Positions 25,532 to 34,630 are shown, counted from the first letter of the stretch. The stretch is DNA of 64,000 bases from HGM04593 sp045660825 (GCA_045660825.1 JAZREN010000067.1:1-64000); one strand, 5' to 3'. Notes: generated by a model not told the origin, from the sequence alone. Program-made: numbers and translations.

Positions 25532-26704
25532 ATGAATGGTTTTTGGAAAAAATTCAGCAAGTCGTTTACGGTAATTTCAAATAGTGCCAGTTTTGCACTG
25601 CTCCTTTCGATTTTGTTCTTTTCATATGAATCGATAGAGAACAGCAAAGAGACCGAGGCTGTAACGGAAAATCTTATTGGAATACAGCAGTCGCTTGATC
25701 CTATGGTCAAAGAACTTACTGAAATCCAGAATTCTTTGTCTACCCGTTATCTTGGAATATTTCCGGTATATATTGAGAATATCAACAAGTTGCTTGGCGA
25801 GGCAATGACTTCCAATGTCAATTCGCACATCAACGATACCGTAATCATTTTCGAGGACGTACTGCACTATGGCGTACTGAGTGCTTCTGATGGTTTTAAA
25901 AGGTTGATGAAGAATTTGCTTGTCCTCTCTGACGGCGGTTGTAAGATAACAATAGTGCACTATGCGACCGATAGCAGACTGTTTAAACAGATGGTGTCGG
26001 ACGAGCTCATACCTTCGGATGTACAGCTCTCTTACAGGAATGAATTGAGGGGTATGATACAGTTTGGCGACACAGCATCGTTCGAGTGCTATATGGACAA
26101 TGTCAGCGCTACGATGAAAAAGTATTTTGGCGGTAAATATAATCTGGCATCCAAGGCCGATCAACAGGCAATCTTGAATATAATAAAGGGTGACGGTAAA
26201 AGAAGGAACCGCATGGAATCGCTTGAGAATTATATGCTCGAGTATCATTTTGCGGCAAACAAGGCTGCCAACAGGGAACGCTTCGAGAGTGCTTTGAACA
26301 GGATGCATGGCACAACGCTTGCCGTTGATTCTGTTTTTGAAGACAGTGCGGAGTTCAGGGTCAATGAATTGTGCAAGAAACTGGACAGCTTGAAACTGCA
26401 TTACATGGGCAAATCGCTGGATGAAATCAGATATGCCGATTATCTTGCCTTTTATCAGCAAATGACGGCCAGTGTAGCCGAGATGTTGAATAAGCAGTCT
26501 ACCGTTGAGATATTGCCTATTAGCGAAAGCATCATGATGTGTTGCTGGATGGCCGATATTGATGGAAACGAAAAGGCTATATTCGCTTTCCCAAGCAAAT
26601 ATTCTACCGATGAAATTGGATTCATCTCCAGGGACGATGCCATAATCAAATACATCAACACAATGTTGCGGGGTGTAAGGATGAATCTTGTCTCGGTTGA
26701 ATGA
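25532..26704 (+). CDS. Membrane-anchored hypothetical protein, 390 aa
   Basis: No family recognised with confidence. An N-terminal membrane segment (about 16-34, ISNSASFALLLSILFFSYES) is followed by a soluble region. This starts with a coiled-coil-like stretch (40-75). A mixed alpha/beta part follows, with IIFEDVLHYGVLSASDGFKRLMKNLLVLSDGGCKITIVHY, which resembles the first strands of phospholipase-D-like or Rossmann domains. No HKD motif is visible. A long frame is also open on the opposite strand, but this strand has the natural start, the membrane anchor and the following terminator. It is bounded by a strong hairpin at 26712. Confidence 0.6.
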   Translation: MNGFWKKFSKSFTVISNSASFALLLSILFFSYESIENSKETEAVTENLIGIQQSLDPMVKELTEIQNSLSTRYLGIFPVYIENINKLLGEAMTSNVNSHINDTVIIFEDVLHYGVLSASDGFKRLMKNLLVLSDGGCKITIVHYATDSRLFKQMVSDELIPSDVQLSYRNELRGMIQFGDTASFECYMDNVSATMKKYFGGKYNLASKADQQAILNIIKGDGKRRNRMESLENYMLEYHFAANKAANRERFESALNRMHGTTLAVDSVFEDSAEFRVNELCKKLDSLKLHYMGKSLDEIRYADYLAFYQQMTASVAEMLNKQSTVEILPISESIMMCCWMADIDGNEKAIFAFPSKYSTDEIGFISRDDAIIKYINTMLRGVRMNLVSVE

Positions 26705-26711
26705 CCTCAAT

Positions 26712-26762
26712 ACATATAAAAATGTTCCACTCTTGTAGCGAGAGTGGAACATTTTTATATGT
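26712..26762. terminator. Long perfect hairpin terminator
   Basis: Arms of 22 bases (26712-26733 and 26741-26762) pair perfectly around TGTAGCG and end in AT-rich runs. It is bidirectional between two converging genes. Confidence 0.9.
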
Positions 26763-26775
26763 AGATGCTGGTCCT

Positions 26776-27636
26776 TTAGAACAGGTCGGGTCGGTCGGTA
26801 ATCACGCCTTCCAGATCAATGTCGGGGACTGTGGTGGGGTCGTTATGTGTCCATATGCGTGTGCGGTATCCGTTCTTGTGCAGATACTCCGAGAGTGACT
26901 TCGACAGTCCCTTGTTGTAGAAATTGAATGAGCGTATGTAGCTGTATTTATGTGGAGAGAAACGGCTGAATGTGCCGTCGAAAATCACCGGTATTCCAAT
27001 GAGCTTGCAAAAGAGGAGCTTCTCAAGTTTCAGTGAACTGTCGAGTGCGTGAAGTGTTTCGAGCACACTGTCGTCGAACGATTGGATTGTCGTGTATGAC
27101 AGGGCGTCGTTCTGCTTCAGTATCTCCAGCACGCGTGCCTCGATGCCCTTGTTGTTCCCATTCTTGCGCTTTATCTCCAGTAGCAGTTCCACACGTCCGT
27201 CGAGCAACTCAAGCACCTCCTGCAATGTCGGTATCTGTTGCTCGGTTACAGGGTTTGTGCCGCCGGTAAGTCGCTGCCATCTGCTCTTTCCGCTTTCAAG
27301 AAGACGCAGCTCCTTTATCTGCTCAAGTGTCATGTCGTTTATTGCTCCGCTGCCGTTGGTGGTGCGGTCAACGGTGGGGTCATGGCACACTACAATCTCG
27401 TTGTCGGCAGTGATGTGTACATCAATCTCAACCGATGTGGCACCGGCAGCGATGCCTTTGCTGAAACAGTCGAGCGAGTTTTCGGCTCCCAACTTGGCAC
27501 CACCCCTGTGGGCGGTAATTATAAGGTTCTCAGTCGATGTTCTCTTGGCTGTGAAAATGCCTCGTGTAAACGAAGCTGCAAACCACACCAGGGCAAGTGT
27601 CAATACTATTGATACAATTAAAATCACCTTTTTCAT
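26776..27636 (-). CDS. Membrane-anchored glycerophosphodiester phosphodiesterase
   Basis: The 286-residue protein has an N-terminal membrane segment (about 2-24, KVILIVSIVLTLALVWFAASF), then a GDPD TIM barrel. TAHRGGAKLGAENSL carries the first catalytic His-Arg, VEIDVHITADNEIVVCHDPTVDRTTNG the metal-binding Glu/Asp and second His, and LLLEIKRKNG the next acidic ligand. GDPD enzymes cleave glycerophosphodiesters to glycerol-3-phosphate and an alcohol, in lipid turnover. The ATG overlaps the stop of the STAND ATPase gene by four bases (ATGA), so the two are translationally coupled. That coupling to a large ATPase is not seen in ordinary lipid-turnover genes. Confidence 0.85.
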   Translation of the reverse strand: MKKVILIVSIVLTLALVWFAASFTRGIFTAKRTSTENLIITAHRGGAKLGAENSLDCFSKGIAAGATSVEIDVHITADNEIVVCHDPTVDRTTNGSGAINDMTLEQIKELRLLESGKSRWQRLTGGTNPVTEQQIPTLQEVLELLDGRVELLLEIKRKNGNNKGIEARVLEILKQNDALSYTTIQSFDDSVLETLHALDSSLKLEKLLFCKLIGIPVIFDGTFSRFSPHKYSYIRSFNFYNKGLSKSLSEYLHKNGYRTRIWTHNDPTTVPDIDLEGVITDRPDLF

Positions 27637-30600
27637 ACTTTTGCGTTAAACATATCCTTGAATAATAATCTTATAACCTTGTCGAACCATTCGAAGCAGT
27701 CCTTTGCTCCTTCGGCTCTCTCCATGGCGTTTATCGAGAAGTTCTCTACTGCCGGTTCGTGAAGCAGTGACCACATGAGGAAGTTGCCGAATTTGTGTGT
27801 GAAGAGGTCCGAGAGTGACTCGCCGCTCGGGTTGTACGAGAGAATCTGCTCCCTGTATTTTGCCACGCCGGGGAAACTGAGTCCCACAATGTCGCGTTTG
27901 ATGAAGGTGTTCACCTCGTCGGCAAAATAATTCTTTGCTGTGCTCAGTGCGTTGCCAATCAACGACACCAGTGTCTGTGTGTAAATGCCGTCGCGGTCAA
28001 CAACCACCTTGTCCAGTCGCTCAACCTTTCCGGTGGTGTCATATGCCTTCATTATGTGCAGCAACAAGTCGAGTGCCGTGTGTATGTAACCGAAGTCCGA
28101 TACCAGTTCCGAGATGTTCTCTATGAGGTGGAACAGCAACTGTTTGTCATTATTGGCTATGGCACGGTCAATCATGTCATAGAACATCGGCACGCTGCGC
28201 TCATCGCCTTCAAGCGGCTTGCCGTCGCCTGAATGGGTACAGTACATCACAGCATACCAGTTGATGACATTGCGCTTGTAGAGTCCAAGGGTGTTTGCCT
28301 TGTGGCTGTTGCGTGCCTTGAAGAAACCAGTCGTGCGCAGTGTCCAGTCTTCGGCCTCTCGTGCATACATGTCGAGCAGTTCGCGGTTAAAGGGCGAGTA
28401 CACGGCTGTCTGGTACAGACTGTAGAGCAGTGACATTTGTGTGTAGTCGCGCCACTCGCTCTGGCGGCACTCCTCGAACACGGTAGCAGCTATGTCGCGT
28501 ATGTTCTGCCAGTCGGCAACGCCCATGATGACCATAATACGCTCAAGCACAAAATAGCTCATGCTGTCACCGGTGGTATAACCGTCGATTATGGCGGGGC
28601 GCATGGCTGCGAACTCCCCGGCCATCTGTTGGCGGCGTGTGCTGTCCGATGTGTGGCAAAGCAGGAACGGCAACAGGTTGCGCATTGCGCCTCGGCTCCA
28701 TTTGCCGGCATCGGCACTTTTGGCTACAACGCTGTCGTCCCAGAATCCCTGGTACTCTACAATGTTGTTTACATAGGCCGACTGGAATGTAAGTTGCTTG
28801 CGCATGATGAACTGCACGAACGGCATCATCACCCTGATGAGTGCGAACTTGTAGGTCAAGTGGCTGAATACCGCACGTATGTGTCCCAAGAGTGTTGCAA
28901 CACGCTCATGACCGTCCTCTTTCTTTGACAATAGGGTGTCAATAATGAGCAGCACGGTGAGCCTGACAGCCGTCTCAAGCAATGAGACTGCGCTGTTGCG
29001 GTTGCGGCGCAATGCAAAGTTGCCTATCAGTGACTTTGACAGTATCTTGCCATACATGCGCTCAATTATTTGCTCGGCAATGTTCTGCTTCAGTGGCGAG
29101 TCGTCCATCGTGTACTGGCGCAACGACAGGTAGTATATGTACATCACGGCATCGTTCTTCACTTCCACGATGCGTTCCTCCATCAGTCGCCACAATATGT
29201 TGTATGGGTCAGCCGTGTATAGCCCTTCGTTGAAATAGTCGGTGGTGAACATGCCGTTCAGGGTCGCAATGGTGGCGTTCTGACGCAGCCTTATCACCGG
29301 CAGTAATGCTGCGTGCAGCTCCTTGTGCCTCTCGATGATCTGCTCTGTTGCCTTATTGCTGTCTATCAGCTTGGTTATCTGGTTGAACTCATCGGTCAGT
29401 GCCTTGCCGTTCTCGATGTCGGTGCTCAGCAATATGTCGATGAGCGCAAACAGGTGCTCCTCGTAGTTCTCGGCTATGAGGGTGCTGTTGAGCTCGCCCA
29501 CAAGCAACGTTGCTTCGTAATTGTCGGTGTAGTCGCGCATCATTGATACTATTGTACCAAAGTCGTTCGTGCGCAGAATGTCTATTGCCAGGGCGTTTCG
29601 CATTGCACCCATGTACACAACGCTGCCAGCACCCTGTAACAGGTGTCGCATATATGCCTCGGGCGGTATTGGCGCTGTCATCTCGCCGTTGTTGCACTCC
29701 CTGGCTACGAATACGCGTGCCATGGCATACTCCAGGAAACGTTCATATATGAACTGTATCTGTCGTTCTGTGCCGTCGGCCGACTCGGCGATGCGCAGTA
29801 CCGGGCGCTCGGGCTTGTTTATGAGCTCGGCATATGCCACGGTTATACCGTCGCGTTTGTATATGAGTGTCGCCAGCTGGTGCAGTGGCGCGTCAGGGTT
29901 CTGCAGTGCCTGTTTCAGTGCAGTCTCGGATATGCTGTCGGCAGCCACACCGCGTTCATACTCGCTCAACAGGTGCTGCGCCATCAGTTCAATGATGCGG
30001 CACTGTTTCTTGCCGGCATATGATGTTGCAATGTCGTTGAACATCTTGTTGAAGAGGGCTACCGATGTAAAGTCCTTGCTCTGCTCGGGCAACGTCTTGC
30101 AAAGGTAGTTTGTGCAGGCAACCTTCATGATTAGCGGGTCCTTCAGGCGTATCTTTGCCGTTGGGGTGAGCTGCTGGAAATCGGTCTCCATCTGGTACAG
30201 TTCGCGGTATATCTCGTAAGCCTTCTCCAGCTCCTCGGTGGTGAAACCCTTGATGGCCGACTGGCGGCTGCTCTCGGGGGCGAAGGTGAACTGCTGGTAC
30301 TGCTGCGCAATGCGGCTCAACGCGTGTTTCCATGTATAGCTGCGGCATGTTGCCACAACCTTTATGCGGCTGTATTTCTCCGATGCGAATATCCTTGTTA
30401 TGGCATTATACAGCGCAACTACACCCATCTGCTGCTCCTCGTCTTTGTAGTGCAGGCACTCGTTTATGGCGTCGAAGAATACGTATACATATTCGTTGTT
30501 CTGTACAGCCTTGTCGTGCAGGCTGTCAATGAGGCGCGCAATCTCCTTACGTGGCGAATAGCCGAATATGTTTTTCAGACGGCTGTCCAATGTGCCGGCT

Positions 30601-31772
30601 GCAAAGTCGGTGCTCGCGAATATCAACACGCACTTGCCATCCTCAATAAGCTGCTCTGTCCAATAGCACAGCTGGTTGGTCTTTCCCTGTCCGGCCTCGC
30701 CAAGAATGGGGAAAAGTGTTGCTTCGCTGTTGTAGAATTCCTCCAATGCCGATGATATCTGCTTGCGGTTCACAAACAGCTCGCGGTTATATTTCTTTTC
30801 GCGGTATATTCGTGCCAGGAACCTCTCCGACTCGCTCTTTGCAAGCGAGGTCATCTGTTCCCAATTCAAATCCTTTGAAATGTCAAAGTGTGGCGATACC
30901 TGCTGCAACAGGGCGTCGAAGGCGTCGTTGCGGCTGTCGTCATTCAGGGTTATGGCCTCCTCGTTGGACGATATGTAGCTTATGCTCTCCTCCTTTAGGG
31001 TCTGGAAGACATATACATAACCCTTTTCGTTCACGAACATCAGCGGGTATAGGTCGGTTGTCTTGCCGTTGTGGCTAATGTAGTAGTGTGCAACCTCTTC
31101 GCCGGCAACGCAACTCTCTTCGCTGGTGATGGCGGCACCCTTGTTGTTGAGCCTCTTGCCGGCTGTGGGTACCGAGTTGTACTGATATGAGCACATGGGC
31201 TCAATGGCCCTGAGTATTGTCTGTATTCTTGGTTCAAGGGTGTAGATTACACCACGGTAAATGTTCTCGGACAGCGTTGTGCTGTGTCCTTTGTACTCGT
31301 TACGTATCTGCACCACACTCGGCTCGCGCTTGTCATTGCTCAGCACGCAGCTCTGCTTGCGCAGCAGGTTGGTGGTGAGTGTGGTGACAAGCTCGTCGCC
31401 GCTCATGCGCTCTTTGGCAATGAGGAGCAGGGGAGTGAGTATGTCGTTTATCCAGTCGCCCAAAGATAGCGGACGCTTGGTGTCAATCTTGTTTACGACC
31501 TTTGCGGAGCGTCTCTCTTCCAATGGCAGTTCGCGTTCAATCTCAATGAGCCTTATAAGCAGCAGTGACGATATATACTGCACCGACATCTCCACAAAGT
31601 CGAGCGCATAGTTCATTGCCTTGCTGAATTCGTTGGCGGCAATGTGCCCGAACATCTGCTTCACGGGTGCGGCAAGAGTGTATGGTAACGAGGCGATACT
31701 TTTTTCTATAAGTGCATCGGCAATCTGTTGCTCTTCGGGTGTTGTCTCTCTCAAATAAGTATAGCGGCTCAT
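27633..31772 (-). CDS. Large STAND-type P-loop NTPase with HEPN-like N-terminal domain
   Basis: The 1379-residue cytoplasmic protein has three parts. Residues 1-195 are helical and contain VQIRNEYKGHSTTLSE, with R157-x5-H163 matching the HEPN RNase-type motif. Residues about 340-560 form the NTPase: Walker A GEAGQGKT (358-365), Walker B YVYVFFDAINEC (Asp434), and a sensor-like 'VVATCRSYTWKHALSRI'. The C-terminal 800 or so residues are helical repeats without a recognisable name, suited to sensing. This effector-switch-sensor order is that of STAND immune ATPases (Avs-like). The downstream GDPD gene is coupled by an ATGA overlap. A membrane protein gene diverges 206 bases upstream. A defence role is inference. 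Confidence 0.75.
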   Translation of the reverse strand: MSRYTYLRETTPEEQQIADALIEKSIASLPYTLAAPVKQMFGHIAANEFSKAMNYALDFVEMSVQYISSLLLIRLIEIERELPLEERRSAKVVNKIDTKRPLSLGDWINDILTPLLLIAKERMSGDELVTTLTTNLLRKQSCVLSNDKREPSVVQIRNEYKGHSTTLSENIYRGVIYTLEPRIQTILRAIEPMCSYQYNSVPTAGKRLNNKGAAITSEESCVAGEEVAHYYISHNGKTTDLYPLMFVNEKGYVYVFQTLKEESISYISSNEEAITLNDDSRNDAFDALLQQVSPHFDISKDLNWEQMTSLAKSESERFLARIYREKKYNRELFVNRKQISSALEEFYNSEATLFPILGEAGQGKTNQLCYWTEQLIEDGKCVLIFASTDFAAGTLDSRLKNIFGYSPRKEIARLIDSLHDKAVQNNEYVYVFFDAINECLHYKDEEQQMGVVALYNAITRIFASEKYSRIKVVATCRSYTWKHALSRIAQQYQQFTFAPESSRQSAIKGFTTEELEKAYEIYRELYQMETDFQQLTPTAKIRLKDPLIMKVACTNYLCKTLPEQSKDFTSVALFNKMFNDIATSYAGKKQCRIIELMAQHLLSEYERGVAADSISETALKQALQNPDAPLHQLATLIYKRDGITVAYAELINKPERPVLRIAESADGTERQIQFIYERFLEYAMARVFVARECNNGEMTAPIPPEAYMRHLLQGAGSVVYMGAMRNALAIDILRTNDFGTIVSMMRDYTDNYEATLLVGELNSTLIAENYEEHLFALIDILLSTDIENGKALTDEFNQITKLIDSNKATEQIIERHKELHAALLPVIRLRQNATIATLNGMFTTDYFNEGLYTADPYNILWRLMEERIVEVKNDAVMYIYYLSLRQYTMDDSPLKQNIAEQIIERMYGKILSKSLIGNFALRRNRNSAVSLLETAVRLTVLLIIDTLLSKKEDGHERVATLLGHIRAVFSHLTYKFALIRVMMPFVQFIMRKQLTFQSAYVNNIVEYQGFWDDSVVAKSADAGKWSRGAMRNLLPFLLCHTSDSTRRQQMAGEFAAMRPAIIDGYTTGDSMSYFVLERIMVIMGVADWQNIRDIAATVFEECRQSEWRDYTQMSLLYSLYQTAVYSPFNRELLDMYAREAEDWTLRTTGFFKARNSHKANTLGLYKRNVINWYAVMYCTHSGDGKPLEGDERSVPMFYDMIDRAIANNDKQLLFHLIENISELVSDFGYIHTALDLLLHIMKAYDTTGKVERLDKVVVDRDGIYTQTLVSLIGNALSTAKNYFADEVNTFIKRDIVGLSFPGVAKYREQILSYNPSGESLSDLFTHKFGNFLMWSLLHEPAVENFSINAMERAEGAKDCFEWFDKVIRLLFKDMFNAKV

Positions 31773-31925
31773 GTGTCGTTGTTTTTCGCAAAAATAGTAA
31801 CAAAAGGGAGAGAATGATAATGTTTATCTCAATATTTTTGTCGCGAGCGTGGAATATGTTCAACGTTTATCTGCCAAAACAAATTTTATGACATACATGT
31901 GTTATATTTTCCAAAAAAAAGATAT

Positions 31926-31933
31926 TAACTTTG
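31926..31933 (+). promoter_or_regulatory. -7 box before the divergent membrane protein gene
   Basis: TAACTTTG fits TAnnTTTG, 46 bases before the ATG at 31979. The 206-base interval between the STAND gene and this gene is AT-rich and must hold promoters in both directions. Confidence 0.4.
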
Positions 31934-31978
31934 TGATGTTGGCAATCAATGCTTTAAGGCTATATTTAAAATAATACT

Positions 31979-33238
31979 ATGAAATATACAGGTTTTCTCT
32001 GTGGCGCATTTTCCACAGATACCCCTATGGCTGCAGATGGCAGTTGGCGTAGCGTTGTAGTGAGCGACGAAGAGCGTGCTGTGAGCAGCAAATTCTATTA
32101 TCCCGAATTTGTCGACTTCTGCTTTGGCGCAAACACCAATTCCATCCACAGGTTCGTGATGGATGTAAAACAGACCGTGCCTGTCACTGTGGGTTATGGC
32201 GAAACTTTGCGACAGGTCGATGTCTTTGTTCCTCAGATTGCTTTCTTTCAGGCTCCTTTTGGCCTGGCACTCTACGCCATCCGTGTCGACATGGATGCTT
32301 GCTCCAATGATATAACCGCTGCCATATCGCGTCTTCGCACGGTCGACGGCATGGCACAGAGCAATGCCGCCTTTGCAAAAACAGTGCTCGACCCCTTGAT
32401 GCAACTCTACCGCAAGCATGCGAAAGGTGCTGCCGATGTCGTGGGCAAGGACGACACAGCATGCTATCACCGCCTTGTGGAGTATGGCAACAAGTTGAAG
32501 ACCTTCCAGATTGCAGTTGTCGACAGCAGTGAGTGGGATGGCGAAAAGAGTGATGAACTGCTCTATGAATTGGGTACATTAGCCCCAATAGGCTCATATA
32601 ACCCCGAGGACGACTACTCATCATCAAAGGAGTACTTCGACAGTGTGATGAAAGATGGTAAGGTGTCGGTGTTCAACAACTGGAAGGCGCTTGGTCTCTT
32701 TGACAGTTTTACCATGTTCGGACACGGCATCTCTGAAAGGACAATAGACAACTGGATAGAGAACTACTTTGGCATGCTCTATGTGAGCGAACTCTTTATC
32801 AAATTCTATCTGTTCCGCCTGAACAACGACTTCCGTATCAACCACAAGAGTGCCGAGAAACTGCTCGAGCAGTTCGATGACTTTGAGTATGGCTGCTGGT
32901 TCGATAATGTCTCCTACAACTTCCTGCCGCGCATTGTGCATCACTCCATGGAAAAGGGGCTGGAGATTCTTTCGGAGAAGGAACTTCTTTATCAGATGAT
33001 GGCCCAGCAGAAGAATAACCGCGAGGAGCGCGACAACCAACGAATGAATAATCTGTTGTTCTACCTCACACTCTTCACTACATTCTCAATGGTGTGGGAT
33101 GCAAGCTCGCTGTTCAACGAGATGTACCCCTATGACACCTATTTGGGTTCAAGTATTATGGGATTCCGTCTTGTCTCCTATGCTCTGATGCTCATTGTCC
33201 TTGTGCTCATTATGGTTGCACGCTTTAAACGGAAGTAA
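31979..33238 (+). CDS. Hypothetical protein with two C-terminal membrane helices, 419 aa
   Basis: No family recognised. A long soluble N-terminal region (1-350) is followed by two membrane helices (about 359-374 and 398-415) and a basic end (ARFKRK). The stretch before the first helix (QQKNNREERDNQRMNNLLFYLTLFTTFSMVW) resembles CorA-type channels, where a long helix enters the membrane after an 'MN' motif. The canonical GMN triplet is absent (RMN). It diverges from the STAND ATPase gene. A membrane effector or ion channel is possible; the sequence does not decide it. Confidence 0.6.
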   Translation: MKYTGFLCGAFSTDTPMAADGSWRSVVVSDEERAVSSKFYYPEFVDFCFGANTNSIHRFVMDVKQTVPVTVGYGETLRQVDVFVPQIAFFQAPFGLALYAIRVDMDACSNDITAAISRLRTVDGMAQSNAAFAKTVLDPLMQLYRKHAKGAADVVGKDDTACYHRLVEYGNKLKTFQIAVVDSSEWDGEKSDELLYELGTLAPIGSYNPEDDYSSSKEYFDSVMKDGKVSVFNNWKALGLFDSFTMFGHGISERTIDNWIENYFGMLYVSELFIKFYLFRLNNDFRINHKSAEKLLEQFDDFEYGCWFDNVSYNFLPRIVHHSMEKGLEILSEKELLYQMMAQQKNNREERDNQRMNNLLFYLTLFTTFSMVWDASSLFNEMYPYDTYLGSSIMGFRLVSYALMLIVLVLIMVARFKRK

Positions 33239-33254
33239 CATACAAATGATAAAT

Positions 33255-33300
33255 AAAACAGTGCACTGCCGCAGCACAGGCTGCAACAGTGCACTGTTTT
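33255..33300. terminator. Bidirectional hairpin terminator
   Basis: AAAACAGTGCACTG (33255-33268) pairs perfectly with CAGTGCACTGTTTT (33287-33300). A second inner helix (GCAGC/GCTGC) makes a compact stem. It lies between converging genes. Confidence 0.85.
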
Positions 33301-33607
33301 ATTCTTTCCGCTCCTTTTCCAACAACTTGCGTTTGCGCTCAATCATCTCGCCCTCGCGCTCGCCAAAGTAACCGCCTATTGAGCCATTGGAGGCTATCAC
33401 GCGGTGACACGGTATCTCGGGCGCAAACGGATTGCGTTTCAATGCCTGCCCCACAGCCTGTGCGCTGCGGCAGCCAATGCGCCGCGCCAGCTCGCCATAT
33501 GTGATGGTGGCGCCTGCGGGAACATTCAGCAGTTCCATATACACCCGCCGTTGGAACGGAGTTATTTCGGTACATTCTTCCAGTCGTTTGCGTATATTCA
33601 TGCTCAA
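33299..33607 (-). CDS. Stand-alone DNA-methyltransferase (Ogt/MGMT) active-site domain
   Basis: The 102-residue protein consists only of the DNA-binding alkyltransferase domain. FQRRVYMELLNVPAGATITYGELARRIGC (18-46) leads to the helix-turn-helix AQAVGQALKRNP, then the active-site IPCHRVI with an intact Cys, then GSIGGYFGE. Full-length Ogt/Ada has an N-terminal domain of about 80 residues that is missing here. Alkyltransferase-like (ATL) proteins share this size but replace Cys by Trp or Ala. So this may be a minimal, still reactive O6-alkylguanine transferase or an ATL-like lesion-recognition factor. It adds to the DNA-repair flavour of the region. Confidence 0.82.
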   Translation of the reverse strand: MSMNIRKRLEECTEITPFQRRVYMELLNVPAGATITYGELARRIGCRSAQAVGQALKRNPFAPEIPCHRVIASNGSIGGYFGEREGEMIERKRKLLEKERKE

Positions 33608-33635
33608 TCATTGTCGTTTGACCCCCTTTATGTCA

Positions 33636-33665
33636 TCCCGACAGAGCATAGCGAAGTTATGCGAC
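33636..33665 (+). repeat. Interspersed repeat, GTCATCCCGA...GGGATCTC type
   Basis: GTCATCCCGACAGAGCATAG leads into GCGACGAGGGATCTC. It is a variant of the dispersed 'gtcatyctgaacgtagtgaagratct' family found four times in the window. Confidence 0.45.
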
Positions 33666-33780
33666 GAGGGATCTCTTTGTGGTAAGTTAATGCGAGAATG
33701 TAAAAATAGTGCAAATTGCGCAGTGTGTCAATTATAAACCTGTAAAAATATATCCCGCTGAAAGTTTTTTTAGAGGATAT

Positions 33781-33806
33781 GTCATCTTGAACGTAGTGAA
33801 AGATCT
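33781..33806 (+). repeat. Interspersed repeat, GTCATCTTGAACGTAGTGAA type
   Basis: A 26-base copy of the dispersed family that also lies at 34558 and 39653. All copies are intergenic. Confidence 0.55.
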
Positions 33807-33893
33807 AAAACGCCCGTAAAGTGCGTATCTGTAAACTCAAAAGTTATTTTATTTTCAAAAAATGTTTAGCTTTGCACATATAAAAAATCAACT

Positions 33894-34523
33894 ATGGCAA
33901 CTCTTGAACGAGCAATAGAAATAGCGACCGAAGCGCACCGTGGGCAACTTGACAAAGCCGGCAACGAATATCTCGGCCACCCTTTGCGTGTTATGGCAAT
34001 GGGGAAAACAACTGAAGAAAAGATTGTTGGTGTTCTGCACGATGTGGTAGAGGATAGCGCCTGGACATTCGAGCAACTTGAGGCCGAAGGCTTCTCGCAC
34101 GAGGTTATCGCGGCGCTGCGCTGCGTTACCAAATTGTCCGAAACCGAGCCTTACGACAAATTCATAGCGCGCATAAAGCATAACCCATTGGCGGTGGCAG
34201 TCAAACTAAACGATCTCACCGACAACATGGATATCCGCCGTTTGCCCTACCTCTCGGACAAGGATGTCAAACGTTTGAAGAAATACCTCAAGGCCTACAA
34301 ACAACTCAATGGCACCCCAACATATTCAGTCTATGCCTGCCGTCAGGAATTTCCCAATGCTTATAACCCTTGGAGCGAGGAGGATGACTGGGAATTGACA
34401 CGAATGTGGTGCGAAGGCGCTAGCATTGAGGAACTTGCCGCGTACTTTAAGCGTAAACCCGGCGGCATCAAGTCACGCATAAAGAAACTCGAACTCGAGA
34501 AAACCTACGGCGCAAGAGAGTAG
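33894..34523 (+). CDS. HD-domain (p)ppGpp hydrolase-like protein with C-terminal HTH
   Basis: The 209-residue protein begins with a MESH1/SpoT-type HD domain: AHRGQLDKAGNEYLGHPLRV (14-33), VGVLHDVVEDS (46-56, the HD pair His49-Asp50) and VKLNDLTDNMDIRRL (about 103-117, later metal ligand). Small alarmone hydrolases of this type cleave ppGpp or related nucleotides. The last 60 residues (NPWSEEDDWELTRMWCEGASIEELAAYFKRKPGGIKSRIKKL) form a Myb-like helix-turn-helix, an uncommon addition that could tether the enzyme to DNA. A synthetase domain is absent. A perfect terminator follows at 34631, and a TAGCTTTG -7 box lies at 33867-33874. Confidence 0.82.
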   Translation: MATLERAIEIATEAHRGQLDKAGNEYLGHPLRVMAMGKTTEEKIVGVLHDVVEDSAWTFEQLEAEGFSHEVIAALRCVTKLSETEPYDKFIARIKHNPLAVAVKLNDLTDNMDIRRLPYLSDKDVKRLKKYLKAYKQLNGTPTYSVYACRQEFPNAYNPWSEEDDWELTRMWCEGASIEELAAYFKRKPGGIKSRIKKLELEKTYGARE

Positions 34524-34557
34524 GGTGACGATAAAAGTTGACTAAAACCGCGGACTT

Positions 34558-34584
34558 GTCATTCTGAACGTAGGTGAAGAATCT
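34558..34584 (+). repeat. Interspersed repeat, GTCATTCTGAACGTAG type
   Basis: A near-copy of the units at 33781 and 39653, with one extra G (GTAGGTGAAGAATC). Non-coding. Confidence 0.55.
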
Positions 34585-34630
34585 TGAATTTTAAAGGTTT
34601 ATTGTTCTACAACTATGTTGTTCCCAACAA

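Noticed and set aside
25622..26752. A long open frame on the minus strand opposite the 390-residue gene
   Set aside because: It overlaps the plus-strand gene almost entirely and lacks a signal, motif or promoter; the plus-strand protein has a membrane anchor and a terminator after it.
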